From positions 146,468,361-146,532,360 of the forward strand of contig NC_073695.1 of assembly GCF_029784165.1 (NCBI RefSeq): a DNA stretch of 64,000 bases, written 5' to 3'. The translations under genes were made by a program, and so were the position numbers. Positions within the stretch are counted from its first letter, which is position 1, and each line of letters starts with the position of its first letter. This document shows positions 23,602 through 34,868 of this stretch, piece after piece. The notes under the pieces were generated by a model. It was given only the letters and a program-made list of their open reading frames with translations. It searched no databases and was not told the origin of the DNA. The DNA comes from Wyeomyia smithii (lineage: Eukaryota > Arthropoda > Insecta > Diptera > Culicidae).

Positions 23602-23789
23602 TGTTGTAGATTTCGTGCGTATATTGTTCGTATGTAAAACTAACGCCATTCCGGGAGTTAAATATTGATAATATAATAGATGTAGCTTATCGAGGCACGA
23701 AGAAGAAATATTCAAATAATCAGGCCACGACGTGTAAATGTAAACTAATCCCAAGCAGTGATGGAAACGAAACGAATATGATGCAATCA

Positions 23790-24360
23790 TGGTTTAATCG
23801 GCAGTTTCCCATTCACCGGAAGTCATCATTTTACAATTCATAATGTTGTCTGAGGTCGATTTGTAGCTTTAGTGCATCATAACAATCCCGGAAATACCCA
23901 TAATGAGTGTTACTTGGTCTTTTGCCACTGTTGTTTAGGAACCGGAAGTCGCCATATTGGATTTCAAAACGGCATTTGGAGACAATTTCTGGCCTCTGAG
24001 CATCATTCTGGTTAAAGAAACACCCATATTTGGTTGTTTTTGGGTCTTTTTCGGCAGTTTTCCAGTCACCAAAAGTCGCCATTTTACAACTCAAAATGTT
24101 ATCTGAGGTCGATTTGTGGCTTCAGTGCATCATAACAATCGGAAATACCCATATTTGGTCATTCGCCGCTGTTTTTCAGAAACCGGAAGTCGCCATCTTG
24201 GGTTTCAAACTGGCATTTGGCGACAATTTCTGGCCTCTGAGCGTCATTCCGGTTAAAAAAAAACACCCATATTAGGTGGTATTTGGTCATTTTCGGCAGT
24301 TTTCCAGTCACCGGAAGTCGCTATTTTACAACTCAAAATATTGTCGGAGGTCGACAAACG
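23790..24360 (-). repeat. CCGGAAGTCGCCAT tandem repeat, inverted relative to 15970-16880
   Basis: Units containing ACCGGAAGTCGCCAT, TGGCATTTGGNGACAATTTCTGG and TCGATTTGTGGCTT recur in this stretch, the reverse complement of the family at 16 kb. No coding content. 24361-24640 holds nothing I recognise except CACCTAGCGGTC at 24545-24556, also present at 14840-14851. Confidence 0.6.
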
Positions 24361-24639
24361 TACAAACCGTGGAACACCACCCATGGATTGCCTCATACAT
24401 TGACGAAGTTTACTATTATAAAATATTCGGCCGAGTCCACTTCACAATGAAATGAGCATTTTTTTTAGTGTACCCATTAGGGTAATATTATAGTCAAAAG
24501 TTACTCTATTTCGCATTTCGTGTAGAACAAAATCAGAAGTGGCGCACCTAGCGGTCGAAAAGGTGACTAACGCTTCTGTCATTTTCAATTTGTCTTCATA
24601 ATTTCACGTAAGTGAACTATATTGGTGTTTAAGATATTT

Positions 24640-25995
24640 GGTTAAAGCGATGTACACAAGCCAACAGTCGAGGATGTTGTCATTTCGATTAAAACCAATC
24701 ATTTCAAACGAGTTGTTATTTGACTTTGATCATATCCTATGGCCGATTGGTTAAGCATTTGCAGACTTTAAACACATCTCAAGCAATCAATGAATTTGAA
24801 ACGTTCAAATAGTACGGTACCACACTTAAATTATGTTAAGGCCACATATATCGATCAAAGCAGGTATAGTTTTAAATAGTCTTTGAATTTCTTTTCTTTC
24901 CATAACTTTTGAGCCACATATCAAATTGTTATGAAGTTTGTTATTTGTGAGTTTGAGAGATGACTCGTTCGTATGACACTAGTAATGTTCAAATAAGTCA
25001 TGTACTCTTTGAGATAATAGACTTTCGTTGTATTGTTAACAATTTAATACATAACAGTTGCTTAAGTTCGATTATAATCTAATGAAATGTGAACGTATAG
25101 GGCAGCCAAATTTTGAAACCACGTGTTCAATCATAATTCATCAGTTAACCCTTAACTAGCCCGCTCATCTGATATCAATATTGTTCAAATCGGTTGTGTA
25201 GTTTCTGAGATAATGAAGTTTCGTGATTTTCACAAGTCGATACATTACAGATGAAGTTACAGTTCGATTACAGTAAAATTCAATAGGGTCTTCTGAGGAA
25301 CCAGACCATTCATTTGACACTAATTTTGTGGAAATCGGGTTAGCCATCTCTGAGAAAAGTGAGTGAGTCCAAGTAGTCATCGGAATATGTTCCTTTGCAT
25401 AGCTGGATTTCACATTTTTAAACATAACAGGCAAATTACTAGTCCGATTGCAAAACAAATCAATAGGGTCTTATGGGGCAACTAGACCTTCCATTTGACA
25501 CTGATTTTATGAAAATCGGTTCAGCCATCTCTGAGAAACATGAGTGAGATTAAACAATCTTCAGAACACGTTTCTTTTCATAACTTTTGAACAACATGTT
25601 CAATCTTTATAAAATTCAAAACTTAAGGGTTTTCCAGGTTCTTTTGAGACTGATTTTGTTAAAATCGGTTGTGTAGTTTCTGAGATAATGATGTTTTATG
25701 ATTTTTACTATTTGATACATAACCTCGAAACTAAAAATCCGATTACAATGAAATTGAATAGGGTCTTATGGGACAAAAAGACCTTTCATTTGCAATTAAT
25801 TTCATGAGAATCGGTCCAGCCATCTCTGAGAAAAGTGAGTGAGAATAAAAATCTGCACATACACACACACACATACAGAAAATGCTCAGCTCGTCGAGCT
25901 GAGTCGAGTGTTATATGCCATTCGGCCCTTTGGAGCACTTTTATATTTTCGGTTTTGCAAGTGATTGCTATACCTTTCTAGGAGAAAGGCAAAAA
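24640..25995. repeat. Dispersed mosquito repeat with modular interior (ends GAGAAAGGCAAAA)
   Basis: Modules such as AGCCATCTCTGAGAAAAGTGAGTGAG (about 25345, 25525, 25815), GTGTAGTTTCTGAGATAATG (about 25195, 25670) and ATAGGGTCTTATGGG recur. An (AC)n run lies at 25859-25875 and CTCAGCTCGTCGAGCTGAG at about 25886. The right end GAGAAAGGCAAAA is typical of a very common mosquito repeat. Class not known. Confidence 0.55.
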
Positions 25996-26277
25996 CGAAT
26001 TTTCATTTGATTTATAATCAATGTTTCAAAAAAATCAAAAGTACATATTCAGTGTTTGAGAAATAACGTGTCACTCTAAATTTGACAAAAGAACATTTCA
26101 AGAAGTCAAGTATTTTCGGTTTTGCAAGTGATTGCTATACCTTTCTAGGAGAAAGGCAAAAACGAATTTTCATTTGATTTACAATCAATGTTTCAAAAAA
26201 ATCAAAAGTACATATTCAGTGTTTGAGAAATAACGTGTCACTCTAAATTTGACAAAAGAACATTTCAAGAAGTCAAG
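25944..26277. repeat. 167-bp direct tandem duplication
   Basis: 25944-26110 and 26111-26277 are almost identical (for example TTTATAATC versus TTTACAATC). The unit starts in the GAGAAAGGCAAAA repeat end and runs into flanking DNA (GTGTCACTCTAAATTTGAC), so the duplication happened after the repeat inserted. Confidence 0.85.
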
Positions 26278-26850
26278 TCATTTCACAACAAAACAGGTTT
26301 CAGGTCAAAACGAGGTGAGCTGGTGGAATAAAGAAATTCGCTACTAATTGAATACATCTTTTGTTCTTCAATTTATATAATTTATCATAATATCCTAATA
26401 ATTTATAAAATCGTAAATTATGCTTTTATTTAAGTCTTTTTAATTTTTTCAAATATATTGTGGTTGGAAAGATAAAATATGTAATGTTTGTTTTGAAAAC
26501 CAAGCGTCAATAAGCAAGCAAGACAGGATAATAATGACAAACCACGACAGTCTAAAATTTTGGGAATTTCCTAGAACGCCAACAAGCTCATACCAACATG
26601 ATATTAACTGTAATAAATTTTTAACCTCACTAGAACCTAGCACGACCTGTTGTCAATTGGCGTTTTCTTCAAACACTCACTACTCACTAAATCAGTTCAG
26701 CAGTAGAAAAATAAAAGAAAAATGAAAATGAAACTTGACAAAACAGTTTCCAGTTCAGTCGATCAAGGCTAAGTTTCGTGAAGCTCTAATGATCAGAAGA
26801 TCATCCAATTTAAAAATCATGACTCCTCGTCAACTCAACTTACTCTCACA

Positions 26851-26980
26851 CAGGCCCGGATTTGTGGGGGAGCAAAGGGGGCATCACTTTCCATTTCACA
26901 ATAACCACTCAATGTTTTAAGAAAAAAAAGGCCCCACGACGATATCCGCCCGGGCCTCCCATCACCCAAGTCCGGCCCTA
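26851..26980. mobile_element. Short TIR element (CAGGCCCGGATTTG type)
   Basis: Left end CAGGCCCGGATTTG, right end in reverse complement TAGGGCCGGACTTG, GC-rich. I recognise the terminal type as one frequent in arthropod hAT-like MITEs. No target duplication found. Confidence 0.45.
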
Positions 26981-27139
26981 CTACAAAAATATCAGATTCA
27001 ATTAATTATTGACATGGTGTTCATTATAAAAACGAACATGTTTGGCAAATTTACTACGATTTTAGTAAGTTTTCATTTCTAGTAAATGCATTCTATAAAA
27101 TTTCCAATGAGTAAATATATTATTTTTCGCAACTAAATA

Positions 27140-27515
27140 CAGGTCGGACTCGATTATCCGGAGACTCGTTTATCCGGATTTTTTTTTGTGTTCGTTTTAA
27201 TTTTTATTTCGAAATCTTACCTTTACCATCCCTTCTGGAGTATTTGTTACCATACCATTTATGTCACTTCTGGGATGTTTGGGACATGTTTGAATTAAGT
27301 AAAAAAAGGTTCAATTATTTTTTGCTTCTCAAGATTTTACCCCTTTTCGCATCAGAAATAATATCTGGCTACACCACTGCATCATACAAGTGAAATAAAA
27401 ATAAGAAAATATTTATTTCATGTTCATTAATCGCAAATTCGAGTATTTTTTTCTATGATTCGATTATACAGAATGAAATTTCTTTTTGACATTTTGGATA
27501 ATCGAGTCCGACCCG
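27140..27515. mobile_element. pogo-like MITE, copy 2 (complete)
   Basis: Begins CAGGTCGGACTCGATTATCC and ends with its near-exact reverse complement (GGATAATCGAGTCCGACCCG). TA flanks at 27138-27139 and 27516-27517. TA targets and CTCGATTATCCGGA ends are typical of the pogo/Tigger branch of Tc1/mariner. 376 bp, no ORF. Confidence 0.85.
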
Positions 27516-27589
27516 TATTATTATTTGACAAAAGAACACTTCAAGAAGTCAAGTAAAACTTCACAACAAAACTCGTTTTGCATTGTTTT

Positions 27590-27815
27590 AATGCAACTAA
27601 ACTGTTTCTAACCTGCACAATAGACTTGGTGATTTATTTTCATTGAAATAACGCTTGCTCGAAAATATTGACAATTTTTGTTCCCAGACTTTGGGCGGAC
27701 CGGAACGGAGCAAATCGCACCGGATTCGAAACAGACCGGGACGAACTTGCACCGATCCTCGACCGAGCTGAACCGAAATCCGGACGCAACTTTTCGTTCC
27801 AAGTTCTCACATATT
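27590..27815. repeat. Dispersed repeat copy 2 (ACCGGAAC-rich)
   Basis: Same landmark order as 22735-23245 but without the SINE: ACTGTTTCTAACCTGCA, TTGACAATTTTTGTTCCCAG, CGGACCGGAACGGAG, CAACTTTTCGTTCCAA. The ORFs here have no family. Confidence 0.5.
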
Positions 27816-27984
27816 GAATCGGCTCTCAATCGTTTTTTATTGACAAGCAAGCCTGAAAAAATGCAGCTAAATTTGCCGAACATTCAACTTATTATTGTGG
27901 TTTGAATTTCTGTTTTTCCAATTTTTTCGCTCCCACATTTGGCACCCTCCAATGATTGATGAGCAGGCGACCGCCTGCTTCGCC

Positions 27985-28006
27985 TTCGCCTTAATCCGCC
28001 CCTGAC
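27985..28006. repeat. Possible hAT-type terminus
   Basis: GCCTTAATCCGCCCCTG is the reverse complement of a CAGGGGCGGATTAAGG end, a common hAT-like terminus. The partner end is not visible. Confidence 0.3.
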
Positions 28007-28262
28007 TATGCGGTGGTGCAGGCAAACTGGGTGTTGAATAAAATGTTTACTGGCCATCTTACAATACAACCAATTCAGTAAAAAATCACGAATCCGTTCC
28101 GGAAAAGCAGAGCTGGTCATGATTTTGCTTAGCTCAGCAATAAAACTTCAAATCAAATCTACAATGTAACCTATCAAAATACATGTATTTATTTGTTATT
28201 TGCGTTTATCATAGTAGACTACATCCTAGAAACTATTGCTAACATCACAATGTAATTCTACA

Positions 28263-30470
28263 TCACAATGTAATTCCAGTGTTCAATTTGTTCCTATGAG
28301 CATTTCGTGACATCGTTAAATCAATAACTTCACAATATTTATTAAAAAGACTCATCATATTATTAACTAGCCCGGCCATGGCAATTTCTGTTCTATAAGT
28401 ATTTAGTACAAAAAATTTCGCGTTCTTAATGAGCGTGCAGGAGCATAGCAGTTGAATTTTTCCAGTAAATTTTCTGAACATATGCGTTGTGAAACTAAAT
28501 CGTTTCCAACCTAATTTTCTTAGTGCATATAACAAAAACTGTTTTATTACGGATTCGATTCTACTTGAATGGACAGCTTGATAAGGCGACCAAACAATAC
28601 TACAGTATTCTAAATAAGATCTAACATATGTAACAAAGAGAGCTTTTCTACTGTACGGGTCTATTAATAAACTTAATCAACTTTAATAAACTTTTTAAAC
28701 AACCGGCGGAACGTCGGGCGGTTTTTTTTTGGTAGCGGTGACGGAGTTGACGAAAGACCCGGTCGCAATGATAAAAACTCTTCGTTGTTTTGAGCTGTTC
28801 CGGTGAGACAAACTGGAGTAGACCAGTCACTGCGGAATGCTAATTGATTAATCTTTTTAAAAACCATTCGCTTTTATAGGCAAATGCAATTGCCAAAATA
28901 TTTGATTCTATGTGTGTATTTACATGTGAGGCCAACTTGGGCCCCTACTGGAAACAGCTGGAGTGACGAGCATTAAAATTGCAACGCTGCATTTTGCGTG
29001 CTGTATGAATCAGGCAACAAGCGTTGCGGTTCACTCAGCAAGGCATGGTAGCGAGTGTGCTGTAACGCTTAGTCATAAGGCTTTCAGTATGTAACGGAAC
29101 TTACTTGCGCGGGTCAGTGGTTTGATTCGAAATTTGTTTGTTTATGGTTTACGGTGCCGTACAAAAGAGTTGGTATACGACAGTCTACGAAATGGTAACT
29201 GAACCTTTTTATAAAAGTTAGCATACTGTTGGCTTTATTGATGATCGTATTGTAATGATCAATGAATGTTAACTTAGAAACCATAATCACTCCTGAATCT
29301 CTAATTTGATAACACCTTTCTACAGTTTGCTGTACAAGAGTGCAACTGAAATGTTCAGGATTTCTTTTTCTTGTGTAAGATATGACATTGCATTTTTTTA
29401 CGTTGAGATCAAGAAGACTTTTTTTACACCAAATGTAGAAAATGTCAACTTTTGTTTTTGGAATTGTTGGATGTCTGATTTGGTTTTTATTTCCATGTAC
29501 AATTTCATGTCACCGGCATATATCAATACTTTGAGACGATTCAACACAAGAGTAACGTCATTAACAAAAAAAAATGAAGAGCAAAGGGCCCAAATGGGAG
29601 CCTTGTGGAACTCCAGATGTCACTTTAACTGGTATAGAAAGGTGTCCCTTAAGCCTACCGTTTGTGTCCTATTCGTCAAATAAGTTTCAATTCATCTAAG
29701 TAGGCCTGACTCAAATCCCATTTTTTTTTATTTAAACATTTGCATGGGAATATCTACTCTGTTAAAACTTTATTGAAATCAGTGTATAGAGTTTCAACGA
29801 AGTTGCCTTTGTCCTTAGACGCAAGAGAGAAATCAACAAACTCAAGTAAATTGGTAGCTGTAGACCTTCCTTTGTAAAAACCATGTTATGCGACGCTTTA
29901 CCTGATGGAATATTTTCTGGTTTACGATAGCTTCAAAAAGCTATGGGATACATGATATCATTGCAATGCCACGGTAGTTTTGATATGAGATCTTTTACCA
30001 GACTTAAAAATCGGTATGAGAAAAGATTTTTTCCAGATTGATGGAAACTGTCCGGACGTAAGGGATAAGTTGAAAAGCCAAAATGAAGGTTTTACGGAAG
30101 CAGGAACAAGATTTTTCATAAGCGAGGGTGGAATTCCATCTGGTCCTGGACCTTTTAAAGCATCCAGTTCTTTTAGTGTTGCGAAGATTTCTTGAACAGT
30201 TATTTGTTTAACAGAGACGTTATTTATTTGTTCATGCAAGTACTCAAAGTCCCTGATTTCGTCGTTAACTTTATATACGATTTGAAAAAGACTCGCAAAC
30301 TTGTTGCAGATTTGCTTTGAGTCAGTACTGGCAAAGCCTTCATAATGCATGCGAAATGAGAAGTTTTTAGACTTCATTTTTTCGTTTGCAAATTTGAAAA
30401 ACTGTGGGTCTGATTTAATGTTATTTTCCACCCGTGTGTTGTAATTCTCATACGCTATAGACACATTCCA
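28263..30470 (-). pseudogene. LINE-D ORF2: linker, RT and C-terminus, heavily decayed
   Basis: An open stretch 30464-29958 has the linker (SDPQFFKFANEKMKSKNFS) and LKGPGPDGIPPSLMKN. After that, NYRGIAMISCIPKLFE, a damaged first catalytic region, and the active site as IYAGDMKLY (29509-29520) are spread over several frames. The thumb breaks after FSYHFVD at the insertion and resumes with PYSRKALFVTYVRSYLEY and SIVWSPYQAV. The YADD to YAGD change removes a catalytic Asp. Confidence 0.8.
28664..29182. mobile_element. 519-bp insertion with 5-bp duplication GTCTA in LINE-D
   Basis: GTCTA at 28659-28663 and 29183-29187 flank the segment. Deleting it with one GTCTA joins FVD to PYSRKAL in the LINE frame. 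On the minus strand it starts TGTCGTATACC and ends in AAGTTTATTAA-like steps. A 5-bp duplication and TG start suggest a solo LTR, but it does not end in CA. It contains no ORF of note. Confidence 0.65.
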
Positions 30471-30472
30471 GC

Positions 30473-30898
30473 GTAACGCGACACCATGAGGAACCGACTT
30501 TGGTGTACATTTTAGGCTGGATATTAGAAATTAGCCTAAAGAGCATATGATTAAACAGGTCGTAAATAATGCCAACTAAATGTACTTTCTTATGACGGGT
30601 TGGTTTAGCAATTTAGATAGTTGTATCATGCACTGCAACCCGATACATTTTGTAACGCGACACCATCGCTGAATTTCGCTTTTTCAACCTTCGATGGCAT
30701 ATGTTCAGGAATCTGCTCTGCTGTAAGTTCTTGAACCCTGGTTTCTTCTAGACATTTGTTCCGGAGACAAAACCCAACAAAATGACATATTACAACATAG
30801 AAAACACAGAATTTTTAGTGAAATGTTCCCAAAAACATTTCGGTGTGTCAATGGTGTCGCGTTACGCAAAACAGTTTCCTGAAAATGGTGTTGCGTTA
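30473..30898. repeat. Cluster of GTAACGCGACACCAT motifs
   Basis: GTAACGCGACACCAT occurs at 30473-30487 and 30652-30666. Its reverse complement occurs at 30851-30865 and, with one mismatch, at 30884-30898. Two more copies lie at 39061-39075 (one mismatch) and 39226-39240. The arrangement, two forward then two reverse, suggests inverted ends of a small element family. Confidence 0.6.
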
Positions 30899-30937
30899 CG
30901 AAAATGCGAGCTTTGTAAATGTGGGCATCATGATGTT

Positions 30938-31111
30938 TGTGGTGCACACGACCGTGTGTGCACCCCTCGTTGAACAAGAGAAAGAGAGTAGAGAGCAGAA
31001 AAAGAGTTGTCTTAGAAACACGCGAACGGCTTTAATTAACGCCTCGAATAAAATACGATTTTATCCCTGCAAACCGAAGTGTTGATTATTTATAACAGTG
31101 AATATCCCACA
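30938..31111 (+). repeat. 5' LTR of CsRn1-type gypsy element
   Basis: 174 bp from TGTGGTGCAC to AATATCCCACA, with TGTGG/CCACA inverted ends. It matches 34869-35042 with only two substitutions (GTAGAG/GGAGAG; TTTTATC/TTTCATC). AATAAA lies at about 31048. Confidence 0.95.
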
Positions 31112-31112
31112 T

Positions 31113-31126
31113 TGGTGACCCCGACG
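31113..31126 (+). other. Primer binding site complementary to tRNA-Trp
   Basis: TGGTGACCCCGACG starts two bases after the LTR. It is complementary to the 3' end expected for tRNA-Trp (CGTCGGGGTCA plus CCA). The CsRn1 clade is known to use tRNA-Trp, which fits the gag zinc finger below. Confidence 0.75.
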
Positions 31127-31234
31127 GGCGGAAATCGGTGAAGGAATCAGAAGAAGCCACCTTCATTCCCCAAAAAAGGACGAAATTACGAAATCGCAAA
31201 CAGCGTATTAGGACGCCATCTTTGAAACGAAAAA

Positions 31235-31937
31235 ATGTCACAAAAAACGAGCCTCTGGTTTCAACTACCGCTGCAATATCGGTAAAACTGCCAGAATTTT
31301 GGAAAGCTGATCCATTAATGTGGTTCGCCCAGGCAGAGGCACAGTTTGCTCTCGCTGGGATAAATAACGACCAAACAAAATTTTACCACATTTTGGCTAA
31401 GGTCGATCAGACTGACCTGCGCCATATTTCTGACTTGGTGGCAAATCCTCCGAAAGAGCTGAAATACCAAGCCATTAAAGATCGATTAATTTCACGCTTC
31501 GAGCTTTCCGCGCCGGAAAAATTCGAGAAACTTCTTAATTCTTGCGACTTAGGCGACATGCGTCCTTCACATCTTCTCGCAAAAATGCAAGAACTTGCGG
31601 CGAATCTAAATGTACGCGAAGAGTTGATGAGAATGTTGTTTGTACAGCGCATGCCATCGAATATTAGAGGAGTCTTATCTATTTGTGAAGTTAGTTTGGA
31701 GAAACTTGCAGAAATGGCCGATAAAATGAGCGACACGGCAGGCCCACAGGTTGCAGCTGCATCACATACCGCACCACCATTCGACAATTGAAAATTGGTC
31801 CGAATCGCGAACGCAGTCGTTCTACCTCTCGTAGACGAAATGATGCGCAACCAGACATTTGTTGGTATCATCGCAAATTCCGAGCTGCTGCTCGACAGTG
31901 CCGTTCTCCATGTCGATTCTCAAGCTCAAAAAACTAA
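31235..31937 (+). pseudogene. CsRn1-type gag with CHCC zinc finger
   Basis: The ATG at 31235 gives a short frame. An indel in the A run just after it moves the reading to the main frame, which holds the capsid region (LPEFWKADPLMWFAQAEAQF to LAEMADKMSD, about 31288-31730). A second shift near 31780 leads to an Arg/Ser-rich stretch and a finger CWYHRKFRAAARQCRSPC (31860-31913), a Cys-His-Cys-Cys spacing typical of the CsRn1 clade and unlike the usual CCHC knuckle. It stops at 31935-31937 and overlaps pol, as expected for frameshift expression. The copy is inactive. Confidence 0.85.
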
Positions 31938-34816
31938 AATCCGTTCTACCTCTTACGGCGGAGGTGGGAACGTTCCAAAACAGTAGCCGTTTAATTATTT
32001 TCAATCGGACAGCAAATAAACGCTTTCTTATAGACACTGGTTCAGACTTGTCAATAATACCGACAACATCCAGGGAAAAAAAGGAAACTTCTGCACCGTG
32101 GAAACTACAGGCAGCTAACGGAAGCGTAATCAACACATTCGGAAGTCGGTTCGTTACCACTGACTTAGGCCTTCGACGAAGATTTGCTTGGAACTTTATC
32201 ATTGCTGATGTGAGTATTGCTATAATCGGTGCTGACTTTCTGGCACATTTCGGAATTGTCGTCGATCTTAAACGTCATTGCTTAATCGATTCAATAACAA
32301 AACTTCATGCGTTAGGAAGTATAACTCAAAGCACGCTGTGTAGTGTCAGTACAATAGTCAAAGATCACCCTTTTCGTGATATACTGACAAAATATCGTGA
32401 AGTAACGGTTCCTTCCACACTTCGGTCACAGGTTCAACACGACGTAACACATCATATCCAAACTAAAGGACCACCATTGTCATGCAAAGCCCGACGCCTA
32501 CCACCAGATAAGTTGCAGGCTGCAAAAAACGAATTCGCGATCATGTCGGAGTTAGGAATATGTCGTCGCTCAAGCAGCTCTTGGGCAAGTCCACTCCACT
32601 GTGTACCTAAAAAAAACGGTCAATGGAGATTCGTAGGCGATTACAGACGATTAAACGCTGTCACTGTGCCGGACCGATACCCAGTGCCCCACATTCACGA
32701 TTTACTAAATGTGTTGCATGGCAAGTCTATTTTCACCACGTTGGATTTGGAACAAGCCTACCATCAAATTCCCGTGGAAGAAAAGGACATCGAAAAAACA
32801 GCAGTAATCACACCTTTCGGTTTGTATGAATTCACGAAAATGCAGTTTGGTCCATGTAATGCCTCACAGACCTTCCAGCGCTCCATGCACAAGATTTTTG
32901 GTGATCTTGATTTTGTAATTGTTTTTGTGGACGATATCTGTATCGCTTCATCGTCAAACGAAGAACATCGCAAACATTTGGAATGTGTGCTGGAACGATT
33001 ACGGAACAACGGTTTTTTAATCAACCTTGCAAAATGTCGATTCGCGCAACGAGAAATAGAGTTTTTGGGTTACCTTATCAACAGTAGTGGTCTACGACCT
33101 CTTCCTGAGCGAGTACGGACCTTGGAAGAGTTCATACTACCAAGTAGAGTAAAGGTACTTCGACGTTTTTTGGCGCTGGTAAATGGATACAAACGATTTA
33201 TCCCACACGCTGCAGACCAGCAAATTGCCTTACAAAAACTGATACCCGGTAACCGAAAAAACGACTCACGAAAGCTTGACTGGAAGGACGAGGCAAAGCA
33301 AGCCTTTGAAAACTGCAAACGGAGCATCAGCAATGCACCGTTGTTGCACTTTCCTGATCCGTCGAAACGCTTTAGCCTAATGGTAGACGCGTCAAATACA
33401 TCTGCCGGGGCGGTATTGCAGCAGTTAGTGAATGACGATTGGCAACCGCTTGGTTTTTACTCACAGAAAAGAGCATTCACCATATTCACGGACCACTGAC
33501 CGCTCACCCGTGCATTAGGTTCTACCAGCAACAATTACTTGCCACACGAGGAGCGCTATTTGCAATACATTTCGCAATTTACATCCGATATTCAAAACGT
33601 CAGTGGTGCAAATAATACAACTGCAGATGCTCTGTCCCGTGTTGCCACCATCATTGCACCTTGTCCTTTGGATTTCGCGGGTATAGCTGCAGAGCAAACA
33701 GTCGACGAAGAATTACAAAGCTTACTAAGGGGTTCAAGCTAGAATTAAAATCGTTGCCACACTCACGAGATCAAATTTATTGTGTATGTATCACAGAAAC
33801 AATGTGCGCGTCCGTTCATCCCAAAATCATTCCGCAGGCAAGTAATAAAAATGTTCCATGATATAGCTCATCCCGGCGTTCGTGCTAGTCGCAAACTAGT
33901 GAAGCAACGGTTTGTATGGCCGTCCATGAACATTGATGTTGAGAAATATGTGGAATCGTGCGAAAATTGCCAGCGATCTAAAATCCATCGGCACACGTCA
34001 TCACCACTGCACAATTTCAACATCCCTACCGTTAGATTTCAACACGTACACCTCGACTTAGTCGGACCATTGCCAACATCAAATGGAAAGCGTTATATCC
34101 TAACAATGATCGATCGGTATACAAGGTGGCCTGAAGCAGTGCCATTGTCCGATATGACAGCAGAAACAGTGGCAAGTGCTTTTTGCAGTGAATGGAAACA
34201 GTGACAACTGATCAAGGAAGACAATTCGAATCGGAGCTTTTCAGGGAACTGAGCCATTTGTTAGGAGCAAAACGAACTAGAACCACAGCATACCATCCAG
34301 CAGCAGATGGAATGGTCGAACGGTTCCATAGAACGATGAAATCTTCCATTATGGCCGTTGACAACAAACACTGGTGTGATAAACTTCCCATGATTACGAG
34401 CCTCTTTCAAGGAAGACATGAAATGCTCGGCAGCAGAAATGGTGTATGGTCAGACGCTAAAGCTACCTGGAGAGTTTTTCAACGTGAAATACGACGAAAA
34501 TGTAGACCGCAGTGAGTTTGTTCGCTCACTTCGTTCTACTCTGCGACAACTGAAACCAGTTGGTGGAAGCAACCATTCAAAATCACAAGTTTTCATTCCA
34601 AAGAAGTTAAAAGACTGCAGTCATGTTTTTGCTCGTATTGATTCTGTTAAACGGCCACTTTAACCCCCGTATGAAGGGCCATTCGAGGTAGCCACCCGCA
34701 CCGAAAAAATTTTTGACGTCATGATAAATGGAAAGCAGAAACGAATATCTATAGACAGAATAAAACCAGCGTTCATCCTGAGAGAAGGGATCCCTCAAGA
34801 AAACACAAGCACATGA
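31938..34816 (+). pseudogene. CsRn1-type pol: protease, RT, RNase H, integrase
   Basis: Protease LIDTGSDLSIIP (about 32029) and IIGADFLAHFG. RT with WRFVGDYRRLNAVT, TTLDLEQAYHQIP and catalytic IVFVDDICIAS (about 32920). RNase H starts MVDASNTSAGAVL but lacks the Glu-bearing segment (deletion between FYSQKR and FTIFTDH), and a stop follows at 33497-33499. Integrase has HPGVRASRKLV to CENCQRSK, HLDLVGPLP, then VTTDQGRQFES and NPAADGMVERF-like motifs. Stops at 33740 and 34661 and frame changes near 34190 and 34415 break it. Multiple deletions remove short blocks. Confidence 0.9.
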
Positions 34817-34855
34817 GTTACACCTTCGGGACATCGCGTCAGATTCCTCGTGTAA

Positions 34856-34868
34856 CTGGGGGGGACCA
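34856..34868 (+). other. Polypurine tract of CsRn1-type element
   Basis: G-rich run (ACTGGGGGGGACC) immediately before the 3' LTR. Confidence 0.6.

Larger units (their letters stand above)
28184..30470 (-). mobile_element. LINE-D (Jockey/CR1-like), minus strand, with an insertion
   Basis: The coding-strand 3' end reads GTAGTCTACTATGATAAACG then AAATAACAAATAAA. The same 3' end occurs on the plus strand at 63852-63945. The 5' end is truncated at about 30470, next to a GTAACGCGACACCAT repeat. A 519-bp segment (28664-29182) interrupts RT. Confidence 0.8.

Noticed and set aside
27608..28120. Coding region at 27.6-28.1 kb
   Set aside because: Frames on both strands coincide with dispersed repeats and a hAT-like end; no protein family recognised.
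28664..29182. Calling the 519-bp insertion a solo LTR
   Set aside because: The duplication and TG start fit, but the other end lacks CA and has A/T-rich steps, so the class is left open.
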